Shown here: positions 46,773 through 58,000 of the stretch, one piece after another
Layout of the letters: the number at the start of each line of letters is the position of its first letter
Numbering within the stretch: position 1 is the first letter of the stretch
Assembly: GCF_030819175.1 (NCBI RefSeq)
Contig: NZ_JAUTBJ010000002.1
Location: 3,061,001 to 3,125,000 of the forward strand
Source of the DNA: Sphingomonas sp. SORGH_AS_0879
Lineage (GTDB): Bacteria; Pseudomonadota; Alphaproteobacteria; Sphingomonadales; Sphingomonadaceae
DNA length: 64,000 nucleotides
Reading direction: 5' to 3'
Notes under the pieces: generated by a model
The model's database searches: none
Told to the model about the DNA's origin: nothing
What the model saw: the letters and a program-made list of their open reading frames with translations, nothing else
Program-made: the position numbers and the translations under genes

Positions 46773-47894
46773 TCAGCCCCGCTTGAACAAGCTGCTGAGA
46801 TCGGGCGAATATTGCGCGTGTAGCGGCAACAGCCCCGCGCCCATCGCCGCTGCCTGCCGTCCGAGCGTGCCGATGCGCAATTCCGGCGCGAAGAAATCGG
46901 GCGGAGCATGATCGGCGAGTCGTTGTCCCACTGCCGCCGCGATATCGGCCAGTTCCGCCGCCGCCAGCGATCCGTCGAGGATCACCGCCTCCAGGTCGAG
47001 CAGGCTGTTGGCACCCGAAATGGCGAAGGCCAATGCTTCGGTGCAGCGACGCCGCCATCCCTCCAGGTCGGCGGACGTGGTTGCCCGATCGCGGTCGTAG
47101 AGCGAGGCATGGTGGATCAGTGAGTCGCGCCGGCCATCGGCCATGACCGGCATCGACGCCAGCGCGCCGGCATTGCCGTGTCGGCCCTGCACCACCTGCC
47201 CGCCCAGCACCAGACCGCCGCCGACGAAGGTGCCGAGGTTGATGAGCAGATAATTCTGAAGATCGGTTCCGGCCCCGCACAACAAATGCGCCAGCGCCGC
47301 CGCATTGCCGTCATTGTCGAAGAAAGTCGGCCAGTGCAGCCCGGCGCGCAGCCGGTCGGCGACGTCGCCCCGGCGCCATTCCTCCGCCTGGTCTTCCGAG
47401 ATCCCCAACTCGTCGCGCCATTCCCCCAGGAACCACGGCATCGCGATGCCGATACCCAGGAATGTGCTGGGATCGCGGAGCGGAGAAGGCAGTTGCTCCT
47501 GCAAAAACCGGTCGATCCGCTCCACGGCTAGGGCGATGGTCGGAAAGGTACCGGCATCGCAATGCATCGCCTTTTGCTGCCCGTCGAAATCGAGCAGCAC
47601 CAGCGTCATCGCATCCCGGCCGATCTCCACGCCGACCGTGTAGCCGCGCGCGCCGTTGATGCGATAGACGGTAGCCGGCTGTCCCATGCCGCCGGTTCGC
47701 TTTTCCGCCTGGAACAGCAACCCGTCGCTGTCGAGTTCGTCGATGATCCGCACCACTGCTTGGGGCGAAAGGCCGGTCACCCGCGCCAGTTCGGCCTTCG
47801 ATGCGCCGTTCAACCGCCGGATCGCCGACAGGATCAGCCGTTCGTTATAGCGACGCATCCCGCTCGCATTCGTACCCTTGCGCGCCATATGCAT
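46773..47894 (-). CDS. ROK-family transcriptional repressor of the fructan locus
   Basis: This is a 373-residue NagC/XylR-type protein. The winged helix comprises NERLILSAIRRLNGASKAELARVTGLSPQAVVRIIDELDSDGLL. The ROK sugar-sensing domain follows, with GVEIGRDAMTLVLLD, FFDNDGNAAALAH, INLGTFVGGGLVLGGQVVQG and GNAGALASM. The zinc motif Cys residues of ROK kinases are missing, in line with a regulator rather than a kinase. It is upstream of the fructokinase on the same strand, with the palindromic operator in the 210-nt gap. The start may be the ATG at 47894 or the one at 47888. Confidence 0.93.
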   Translation of the reverse strand: MHMARKGTNASGMRRYNERLILSAIRRLNGASKAELARVTGLSPQAVVRIIDELDSDGLLFQAEKRTGGMGQPATVYRINGARGYTVGVEIGRDAMTLVLLDFDGQQKAMHCDAGTFPTIALAVERIDRFLQEQLPSPLRDPSTFLGIGIAMPWFLGEWRDELGISEDQAEEWRRGDVADRLRAGLHWPTFFDNDGNAAALAHLLCGAGTDLQNYLLINLGTFVGGGLVLGGQVVQGRHGNAGALASMPVMADGRRDSLIHHASLYDRDRATTSADLEGWRRRCTEALAFAISGANSLLDLEAVILDGSLAAAELADIAAAVGQRLADHAPPDFFAPELRIGTLGRQAAAMGAGLLPLHAQYSPDLSSLFKRG

Positions 47895-48365
47895 TCAGCC
47901 ATCCGCTCCATCTCTGCCGTTATTGCGGATCGGTTATAGCCTACCGTTCCTCGGCGACAGCGACGCTACCGGCAAAGGGCGATATCAGGAAGCGGCGAAC
48001 GGCCTTTGTTTCCAGCACAATGACGGCACCCTTCGCGGTGCCCCGGGAAACGGCCGTTCCGACCCAGTTGGCACGGTTGCAGCTTCCGACATGCATCACG
48101 GTCGATCTGGCTCCAGAGCCATCTCGCGATCGTTCGTCAGCGCGCCGGATCAGGCCTTTAAGCCGGACGGAGACGTGTCGGACGGGGTGGAGGTCTGGGC
48201 TGCAGGGTAGCGAGGATCAAACCAGGGAAGGACCGGCTACGGTCGAAGCCGGGAGTATTATCCCAAGGGGATCCAGACGCCAGCGAAGAGAGAAGAAAAT
48301 CCCCCTCAGCGGCCAGACCGTTGCCGCGCCGGTGGTCACGGTCACGTCGGCGACAGATGGACGAC
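47895..48365. other. 470-nt gap with no recognisable gene
   Basis: The stretch lies between the 3' end of the winged-helix regulator gene and the 5' end of the ROK gene. Plus-strand frames here are antisense or short and Arg-rich, with no family resemblance. The promoter of the ROK gene should lie near 47900-48000, but I see no convincing boxes. Confidence 0.5.
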
Positions 48366-48932
48366 CTACCCGGCCTGCCGCGTCCGCGAGGAAGCGTTGA
48401 TCGAGCTACCGTTGTGCGAATGCGGATCGCCGTTCATCAAGAGCCTGATTGCCGCCGCCGAATCCGGGACGAGCCGATAGCTGCGACGTCCGGTTTCGAT
48501 GGCATCGGCCGGGATACCGACAAGCCGAAGGGCATGTCGCAAGTTGCAGATATAGACCTTGACCGCCTTGGCGTCGGCGGTGCGGATGCCTGCCGCCCGA
48601 ACCAGTTCTTCGCGTGAAACATAGAAACCGGGCTCGTCCAGCAGGCGCAACAGGATCGCGACACCATTTCGCCCCGCACGAGGCATGAGTGCGACGAGGC
48701 GATCGATGATCGGGAGGAGGCGCCGGTCCTGCCCCATCGGCTTTCGCGTTCGGGGCGGGATGAAAACCTCCGGGGAGGAAAACAGCTTCGACAACCCAGG
48801 GTCGATCGGAGTGCCGGGACGGTCCTCCAGGCGATGGAGCAACGCACGCGCCGCCGACAGAGCCTGGATCCCCGCATCGATCATGGCGGCCAAATCGTGA
48901 TAATCCTTATAGCTCGCATGGTCGTGGACCAC
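48366..48932 (-). CDS. Small winged-helix (OmpR/PhoB-like) DNA-binding protein
   Basis: Residues about 85-165 fit a trans_reg_C fold: ILLRLLDEPGFYVSREELVRAAG, then VKVYICNLRHALRLVGIPADAIETGRRSYRLV, where the recognition helix and the wing hairpin can be placed. The N-terminal 80 residues (SYKDYHDLAAMIDAGIQALSAARALLHRL...) form helices and are not a receiver domain. The GTG at 48932 is chosen because a GGGGGG site lies 8 nt upstream and it falls after the stop of the giant protein; longer starts would overlap it. It sits 80 nt downstream of the second giant protein, so it may control it. Confidence 0.7.
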   Translation of the reverse strand: MVHDHASYKDYHDLAAMIDAGIQALSAARALLHRLEDRPGTPIDPGLSKLFSSPEVFIPPRTRKPMGQDRRLLPIIDRLVALMPRAGRNGVAILLRLLDEPGFYVSREELVRAAGIRTADAKAVKVYICNLRHALRLVGIPADAIETGRRSYRLVPDSAAAIRLLMNGDPHSHNGSSINASSRTRQAG

Positions 48933-48965
48933 GGTCCGGTTCCCCCCTTCTGTGTGGCCAATGTT

Positions 48966-49006
48966 GCCGGAGGATCGCGAAGGTCGCCTCCTCACGATCC
49001 TCCGGC
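48966..49006 (-). terminator. 12-bp-stem hairpin between the giant YDG protein and the regulator
   Basis: GCCGGAGGATCG, 17 nt, CGATCCTCCGGC is a perfect inverted repeat 6 nt past the TGA of the giant gene. No T-run follows on the minus strand, so it may be an attenuator or mRNA-protecting stem rather than a full terminator. It lies 34 nt before the GTG start of the regulator and could limit read-through. Confidence 0.6.
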
Positions 49007-49012
49007 ATCCGT

Positions 49013-52000
49013 TCAGCGCGATGGCTCGACGAAGCGGATCGTCGTCGTGACCGCGCTGTTGGTCGGATACGGGAACCCGCTGCCCAGGGCAGGTCCGCAA
49101 TTCGTGCGGCTGCTACCGTTCAGGCACGAATTCAGCGGGTCCTGACCGTTGGCCCCCTCGGTCCCGCCAAGACGCGCTGCCTCTTTTGCGGTGCCCTGTT
49201 CTTCGTTGGCGAATTGCATCACCACCGTCAGATTGCCCGGCAGCTGTTCCTTGCCGATCCATCCGAAGCCCGAAGTGTTTTCGAACAGGCCGGTCCATTG
49301 ATGCGGCAAGTTCCGCGTCTCCGTGGTGCCGGGCAGCGATGCAAACGCACGATTTGCGAGCGACCGGGCATTCTGGATGATGACGGGGGTAATACCGCCT
49401 GGTACCGTAGTGATGGTCAGGCGACCGTCAGTGACACTCAGCGCATAATTGTCGTTCACGCGAAGTGAGCCGGCGCGGATCGCGTAACTGCCCGCCTCTT
49501 CCCCGCTGTCACGAATAGGAGAGCCGTTGATCTGGTCGCCTGTGACCAGCGACCCGCTGCTTACCGCATAATTGAATGCCGGATCGGCCTGCCCCTTCAC
49601 CTTGGTCGCGTCGGCCAGCGTCAGCGCCAGCGTCCGGCGATCGATCGACCCCGCCGCATCGACCAGTCGGACGACATAGTTGCCGCCGTTATTGCCGTCG
49701 GCGAGCGTGTAGCCGGTCACCTTGAGCAAGCGCTCGCCAGCATTACGATCGTCAAACACTTGCGATGCGGCAACCGTATCGCCCGCCACGAGCCCGTTGA
49801 TCGTCACCTTGCCCGAGGAGAGCCGGGTTCCGTCATAGGTCTTGCGGTCGGCGCTGGCGGCCAGCGTCAGCGTTGCCTTGGCGATCGTCGCGCTCCCGGC
49901 CCCGAGGCCGGACAGCACATAGTCGGCCGCATCGCTGCCACCCAGCACCAGTCCGCTCAGCGACACCGCCTTGCCGACCCCGGCATTGCGATCGAGGAAG
50001 CGCAGAGCGCCACCCGTCGCATCCAGGACGAGATCGTCGCCGACGATGACGTTGGTGAGGCCACCGATCGTCCCGGTCGCGACGGTGGTACCGTCATAGA
50101 CCTTGTCCTGAACGGTAAACCCTGCGCTGACGACGCGACGGTCGATGGTGCCGGCCACCGCCGCGCCCTTCGAGACGACGTAATTGCCGCCGCCATTGCC
50201 GTCATTGATCGTCCAGCCATCGGCCACCTGCAACAGACGGCTGCCGGCATGGCGGCTGTCGAAGCGCTGGGTCGCGTTGACGGTATCGCCGCCAACCAGC
50301 CCGGATGCCAGCACGGCCGCAGCGGACACCGTGGTGCCGTCATAGATGCGGCTGTCCGCAACCGCTTGCAGGTTCAGCGCACGCGGCGTGATCGTCGCGG
50401 TGCCGACCGCGATGCTGTCCAGCGCGTAGTTCGCCGCGTCTGCCCCGCTGAGCGTCGCCCCGGTGACCGTCACGGCCTTGTCGATACCTGCATTGCGGTC
50501 CGCAAAGGCCAGCGTCCCGCCGGACAGCGTCACCTGGTCGCTGCCGACCAGATTGAACAACCGGCCGAAGGTGCCGGTCGCCGCCGTGGTGCCGTCATAG
50601 ACCTTGTTGTCGACGGTGATGCCGGTCGTGACCAGCCGGCGTGCGATGGTGCCCGCAGCATCGACCAGATGGACGATGTAATTGCCGCCGTCATTCCCGT
50701 CGTTGATCACTTGGTCGACCACCTTCAGCACGCGATTGCCCGCATTGCGGCTGTCGAACGCCTGGGTGGCGGTGGCGCTGTCGCCAGCCACCAGGCCGGT
50801 GATCGTGACGGTTCCCGCCGAGGCGGTGGTGCCGTCATAGGTCTTGGTATTGTCCGAGGCGGCGAGCGTCAGCGAGGCGCGCGCCACGTCGGCAATCCCC
50901 AGCACCGTGTCCGACGCCAGCTCGAAGTTACCGAGACCGTTGCCCGAGAGCGTATACCCCCCCAGCGTCACGCTCTTACCGGTACCCGCATTGCGGTCGG
51001 CGAGCGTACCCGTCACCCCGCTCGCATCGAGCGTTACGCCGTCCGCCGCCAGCAGCGCGCGGGTGGCGGCGTCGTTGGCCGCAGCGGCGAAACTCAGACC
51101 ACCGGCCTGATCGGAGCGCAGGATGACCGTGCCGTCATAGGTCTTCGCTCCCCGTCCGGTCACGTTCACCGACACCTGCCGCGCGGTGATGGTCCCGATA
51201 TTCGCCGATGCCTGATCGCTGCCCAGCATGTAATTGGCGGCATCGTCGCCGGTCAGCCTCATGCCGGTGACCGTCACAGTCTTGCCCGACCCAACGTTGC
51301 GATCGGCATAGCGCGCGCCATCGGTGGCCAAGGTCACCGCGTCGCCCGCGACGAAGCCGTCGAGGTTGATCGGGGTCACCGTCGCGACGTCGGTGCCGTC
51401 ATAGACCTTGGTCACCGGGCCGGTCAGCGCACCCGACAGCAGCTTGCGATCGATCACGCCCGAGGCATTGACCTTGACGATCTGATAATTGCCGCCGTCA
51501 TTGCCGTCCGCGATCGTCCAGCTGTCCGCACCGATCGTCCGCAGCCCCGCGGCCTTCGTATCGAACGCCTGCGTCGCGGTGGCCGTATCGCCCGCCACAA
51601 GCCCGTTGATCGTCACCGTACCGTTGGAGGTGCGGGTGCCGTCATAGGTCTTGTGGTCGGCGCTGGCGGTCAGCGTCAGCGTCGCCTTGGCGATCGTCGC
51701 GCTCCCGGCCCCGAGGTCGGACAGCACATAATCGGCCGCATCGCTGCCACCCAGCACCAGTCCGCTCAGCGACACCGCCTTGCCGACCCCGGCATTGCGA
51801 TCGAGGAAGCGCAGAGCGCCGCCGGTCGCATCCAAGACCAGATCGTCGCCGGCGATGACGTTGGTAAGGCCACCGATCGTCCCGATCGCGACGGTGGTAC
51901 CGTCATAGACCTTGTCCTGAACGGTCACGCCTGCGCTGACGAGGCGACGGTCGATCGTACCGGCCACTGCCGCGCCCTTTGAGACGACGTAATTGCCGCC

Positions 52001-55000
52001 GCCATTGCCGTCGTTGATCGTCCAGCCATCGGCCACCTGCAACAGACGGCTGCCGGCATGGCGGCTGTCGAAGCGCTGGGTCGCGTTGACGGTATCGCCG
52101 CCCACCAGACCCGCTGCCAGCACGGCCGCAGCGGACACCGTGGTGCCGTCATAGATGCGGTTGTCCGCAACCGCTTGCAGGCTCAGCGCACGCGGCGTGA
52201 TCGTCGCGGTGCCGACCGCGATGCTGTCCAGCGCATAGTTCGCCGCGTCCGCCCCGCTGAGCGTCGCGCCGGTGACCGTCACGGCCTTGCCGATACCCGC
52301 ATTGCGGTCGGCAAAGGCCAGCGTCCCGCCGGACAGCGTCACCTGGTCGCTGCCGACCAGATTGAACAGTCCGCCAAAGGCGCCGGTTGCCGCCGTGGTG
52401 CCGTCATATTCCTTGTCATTGACAGTCACTGCGGTGGTCAGCAGGCGCTGCAGGATCGCGCCATTGGCGGTCCCACCGATCGAGACGATGTAATTGGCAC
52501 CGCCATTGCCGTCCGTGACCGTCCAGCTGCCGTCGACCACATGGAGGACGCGGGCCCCGGCGTTCTTGCCGTCAAAGGCCTGCACCGCCGTCACGCTGTC
52601 GCCTGCCACCAACCCACTGGCCTGGACCAGCGCCGCCGAGTTGGCGGTGCCGTCATAGGCACGCATGTCGCTGGATGCGTTGAGGATCAGCGCCGCACGA
52701 CCGATGTCGGCCGTGGTATCGGCGATCGTATCGAGCACGTAGTTGCTCGCATCCGCGCCGTTCAGCGTCGTTCCCGTCACGGTAACGGTCTTGCCGATCC
52801 CCGCATTACGATCGGCAAAAGCCATGGTACCCGCACCGATGCCAACCGCATCGCCCGCCAGGACGTTGGTCAGTGCCGCATAACGACCGGTCGCCGCGGT
52901 GGTCCCATCATAGACCCTGTTGTCGGCGGTGATGCCGGTGGTGACCAGGCGGCGTGCGATCGTGCCCGAGGCATCGACCAGATGGACGATGTAGTTGCCG
53001 CCGTCATTGCCGTCGTTGATCACCTGATCGACGACCTTCAGCAGGCGATTGCCCGCATTGCGGCTGTCGAACACCTGGGCAGCGGTGGCGGTGTCGCCGG
53101 TCACTAGGCCGGTGATCCTGACCGTCCCCGACGAGGCGGTCGTGCCGTCATAGGTCTTGGTATTGTCCGAGGCGGCGAGCGTCAGCGAGGCGCGCGCCAC
53201 GTCGGCGATCCCCAGCACCGTGTTCGATGCCAGCACGAAGTTGCCAAGGCCATTGCCCGAGAGCGCATAGCCACCCAGCGTCACGCTCTTGCCGGTGCCC
53301 GCATTGCGGTCGACCAGCGTGCCCGTCACCCCGCTGACGTCCAGCGTCACCCCGTCGCTGGCGAGCAGCGACCTGGTCAGCGCATCGTCGTCACCCGCGC
53401 TCAGCGTCAGCGTGCCGCGCTGGCCCGTGGTCAGGATGTCGGTGCCGTCATAGGTCTTGGCACCGCGACCCGCCGCCGTGATCGTCACCGACCGGGCGGT
53501 GATCGTCCCCACCGCCGCCGAGGCGGTGGTGCTGGTCAGGTCGTAATTGGCCGCATCACGCCCCGACAGCGCCATGCCGGTGACCGTCACGGTCTTGCCA
53601 GTGCCCACGTCCTTGCCGGTATAATAGGCCGCCGAGGTGAGAACGTCGACCGCATCACCCGCGATGACCCCGGCAAGGTTTGCGCCGAGCAGCGTCGCGG
53701 CGGTGGTGCCGTCATAGACCTTGGACACCGTGCCCGTCAGCGTGCCGTCGATTACCTTGCGGGCGATCGTGCCGCTCGCATCCACCTTGACGATCGCATA
53801 ATTGCCACCGTCATTGCCGTCCGCGATCGTCCAGCTGTTGGCGCTGATGATCCGCTGCCCGGCATTCTTGGTGTCGAACGCCTGCGTCATACCGCTGATC
53901 GTATCGCCGACGACCAGGCCCGTAGCGGTCACCGTACCGCTCGACGCCGTGGTGCCGTCATAGGTCTTGCTATCGTTGCTCGCGGTCAGCGTCAGCGTCG
54001 CCTTGGTGATCGAGGCGCTGCCACCAGACACCGCGTCGAGCACATAATTACCCGCCTGTGCGCCACCCAGCGTCAGACCCGAGACGTTCACCGCCTTGCC
54101 CGCACCGGCGTTGCGATCGACGAAGGTGAACAGGCCGCTGCCCCCCACCGTCACGTCATCGCTGCCCAGCACACCGGTCAGCCCGGTGATCCGCCCGATC
54201 GCCGCGATCGTGCCGTCATAGGTCTTGTCGTCGACCACCGCCGCGGCCCGCAGCGTCCGTGCGGTGATCGTCCCGCTGACCGGGTTGTCGATGCTGACCG
54301 CATAGTTGCCGCCGCCATTGCCGTCGGCAATGCTCCACGTCGCGACCTGGAGGCCGCGCGTCCCGACGTCCTTGCCGTCGAACGCCTGCGTCGCGATCAC
54401 GGCGTCGCCCGTGACCAGCCCGCTGGCCCGCACCTGCCCGCTCGACGCAAGCGTGCCGTCATAGACCTTGCTGTCCCCGACAGCGGTCAGCACCAGCGCC
54501 TTGCGCGTCACCGTCCCGGTGCCCGAGGCCACGTCGGCCAGCACGTAATTGGCCGCATCCGCCCCGCCCAGCGTCGCACCCGTCACCGTCACCACCTTGC
54601 CGGTGCCCGCATTGCGGTCGGCAAAGGCCAGCGTCCCGCCGGATAGCGTCACCTGGTCGCTGCCGACCAGATTGAACAGCCCGCCGAACGTACCGGTCGC
54701 CGCCGTGGTGCCGTCGTATTCCTTGTCATTGACGGTCACGGCTGTGGTCAGCACGCGCTGGGTGATCGCGCCATTGGCGGTGTCGCCGATCGTCACGGCG
54801 TAGTTGTTGCCGCCATTACCGTCCGACACCGTCCAGCTACCGTCGACCACGTGGAGGATACGGGCCCCCGCATTCTTGCTGTCGAACAGCTGCGACGCCG
54901 TCACGCTGTCACCCGCCACCAGGCCGACCGCGCGGATCGCCCCGTTCGATACGAGCGTGCCGTCATAGGCACGCGTGTCCGTGCCCGCATTCAGGACCAA

Positions 55001-58000
55001 GGCGGCGCGACTGATGCTGGCCGTGGTGTCCGCCACGGTGTCCAGCACATAGTTGGCGGCGTCCCCACCGCTCAGCGTCGTGCCGCTCACCGACACGGTC
55101 TTGGCGATACCGACATTGCGATCGGCGAAGACCATGTCGCCACCGGTCGCTGCCACGGTGTCGCCAGCGACGACATTGCCAAGCGCCGTGTAGCGCCCGG
55201 TAGCGCGCGTCGTCCCGTCATAGACCTTGCCATCGGCGATCGCATTGGTGGTGACCAGGCGGCGCGCGATGGTCCCAATGCCATCGACCAGATGAACGAC
55301 GTAGTTGCCACCGTCATTGCCGTCGTTGATCACCTGATCGACCACCTTCAGCAGGCGATTGCCCGCATTGCGGCTGTCGAACACCTGGGTGGCGGTGGCG
55401 GTGTCGCCGGTCACCAGCCCGGTGATCCTGACCGTCCCCGACGAGGCGGTCGTGCCGTCATAGGTCTTGGTATTGTCCGAGGCGGCGAGCGTCAGCGAGG
55501 CGCGCGCCACGTCGGCGATCCCCAGCACCGTGTTCGATGCCAGCACGAAGTTGCCAAGGCCATTGCCCGAGAGCGCATAGCCACCCAGCGTCACGCTCTT
55601 GCCGGTGCCCGCATTGCGGTCGACCAGCGTGCCCGTCACCCCGCTGGCGTCCAGCGTCACCCCGTCGCTGGCGAGCAGCGCCTTGGTCAGCGCATCGTCG
55701 TCACCCGCGCTCAGCGTCAGCGTGCCGCGCTGGCCCGTGGTCAGGATGTCGGTGCCGTCATAGGTCTTGGCACCGCGACCCGCCGCCGTGATCGTCACCG
55801 ACCGGGCGGTGATCGTCCCCACCGCCGCCGAGGCAGTGGTGCTGGTCAGGTCGTAATTGGCCGCATCGCGCCCGGACAGCGCCATGCCGGTGACCGTCAC
55901 GGTCTTGCCCGTGCCCACGTCCTTGCCGGTATAATAGGCCGCCGAGGTGAGAACGTCGACCGCATCACCCGCGATGACCCCGGCAAGGTTCGCGCCGAGC
56001 AGCGTCGCGGCGGTGGTGCCGTCATAGACCTTGGACACCGTGCCCGTCAGCGTGCCGTCGATCACCTTGCGGGCGATCGTGCCGCTCGCATCGACCTTGA
56101 CGATCGCATAATTGCCACCGTCATTGCCGTCCGCAATCGTCCAGCTGTTGGCGCTGATGATCCGCTGCCCGGCATTCTTGGTGTCGAACGCCTGCGTCAT
56201 ACCGCTGATCGTATCGCCGACGACCAGGCCCGTAGCGGTCACCGTACCGCTCGACGCCGTGGTGCCGTCATAGGTCTTGCTATCGTTGCTCGCGGTCAGC
56301 GTCAGCGTCGCCTTGGTGATCGAGGCGCTGCCACCAGACACCGCGTCGAGCACATAATTGCCCGCCTGTGCGCCACCCAGCGTCAGACCCGAGACGTTCA
56401 CCGCCTTGCCCGCACCGGCGTTGCGATCGACGAAGGTGAACAGGCCGCTGCCCCCCACCGTCACGTCATCGCTGCCCAGCACACCGGTCAGCCCGGTGAT
56501 CCGCCCGATCGCCGCGATCGTGCCGTCATAGATCTTGTCGTCGACCACCGCCGCGGCCCGCAGCGTCCGTGCGGTGATCGTCCCGCTGACCGGGTTGTCG
56601 ATGCTGACCGCATAGTTGCCGCCGCCATTGCCGTCGGCAATGCTCCACGTCGCCACCTGGAGGCCGCGCGTGCCGACATCCTTGCCGTCGAACGCCTGCG
56701 TCGCGATCACGGCGTCGCCCGTGACCAGCCCGCTGGCCCGCACCTGCCCGCTCGACGCCAGCGTGCCGTCATAGACCTTGCTGTCCCCGACAGCGGTCAG
56801 GACCAGCGCCTTGCGCGTCACCGTCCCGGTGCCCGAGGCCACGTCGGCCAGCACGTAATTGGCCGCATCCGACCCGCCCAGCGTCGCACCCGTCACCGTC
56901 ACCGCCTTGCCGGTGCCCGCATTGCGGTCGGCAAAGGCCAGCGTCCCGCCGGTCAGCGTCACCCGGTCGCCCAGGACGACATTCTGCAACGCGCCGAACG
57001 TACCGGTCGCCGCCGTCGTGCCGTCATACTCACGCGTATCGACCACGACCCCGGTGGTCAGCACCCGCTGGGTGATCGCACCGACAGCGGTGTCGCCGAT
57101 GCTCACGGCATAGTTGTTGCCACCGTTACCGTCCGACACAACCCAGCTGCCGTCGACCACATGCAGAATACGGGCACCCGCATTCTTGCCGTCGAACAGC
57201 TGCGACGCCGTCACGCTGTCACCCGCCACCAAGCCGGTGGCGCGGATCGCTCCGTTCGATACGAGCGTGCCGTCATAGGTCTTGCGATCAGTGCTGGCAT
57301 TCAGAACCAGCGACGCCTTGGAGATGGTCGCGGTACCGTCGCCCAGCGGCGACAATTCATAGTTGCGCGCGTCGCTGCCGGTCAGCGTCGCACCGCTCAC
57401 CGTCACCGTCTTGTTCGCGCCCGCGTTACGATCCGCGAAGGCCAAGACACCGGTAACTCCCAGCGTTTCGCCTGCGACGACATTGGTCAACGTTCCGAAC
57501 GACCCGGTAGCTGCGGTCGTGCCGTCATATACCTTGTCGTCCGCATGCACCGCGCTGGTTACCACACGCCGCGTGATCGTTCCGGCGGTATTGACGGTCG
57601 TGACGGCGTAATCGCCGCCGCCATTGCCGTCGCTTACCGTCCAGTCATGGACCACCAGCGTGCGCGTGCCCGCGTCCTTGCCGTCGAAGCGCTGCGATGC
57701 GACGGCGCTGTCGCCAGCGACCAATCCGTCGATCGCAACCAGCGCTGCGGAAAGGTTGCTACCGTCATACGTCTTGCTGTCGGTACCTGCGGTCAGCGTC
57801 AGGGCCTTGCGCGCGACGTCGGCCACGCCCTGTGCCGTGCCGGTGTCGAGCACATAATTGCCCAGAGCATTGCCCGCCAGCGCATAGCCCGACAGGGTCA
57901 CGACCTTCGAGGTGCCCGCATGGCGATCCGCGAAGACGCCGCTTACACCGGCATCGTCGAAGGTCACGCCGTCGGCCGACATCAGGGTCCGCGTATCGGC

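Noticed and set aside
49760..51982. Plus-strand open frame of 740 codons opposite the second giant gene
   Set aside because: Antisense shadow of the YDG repeats, periodic for the same reason.
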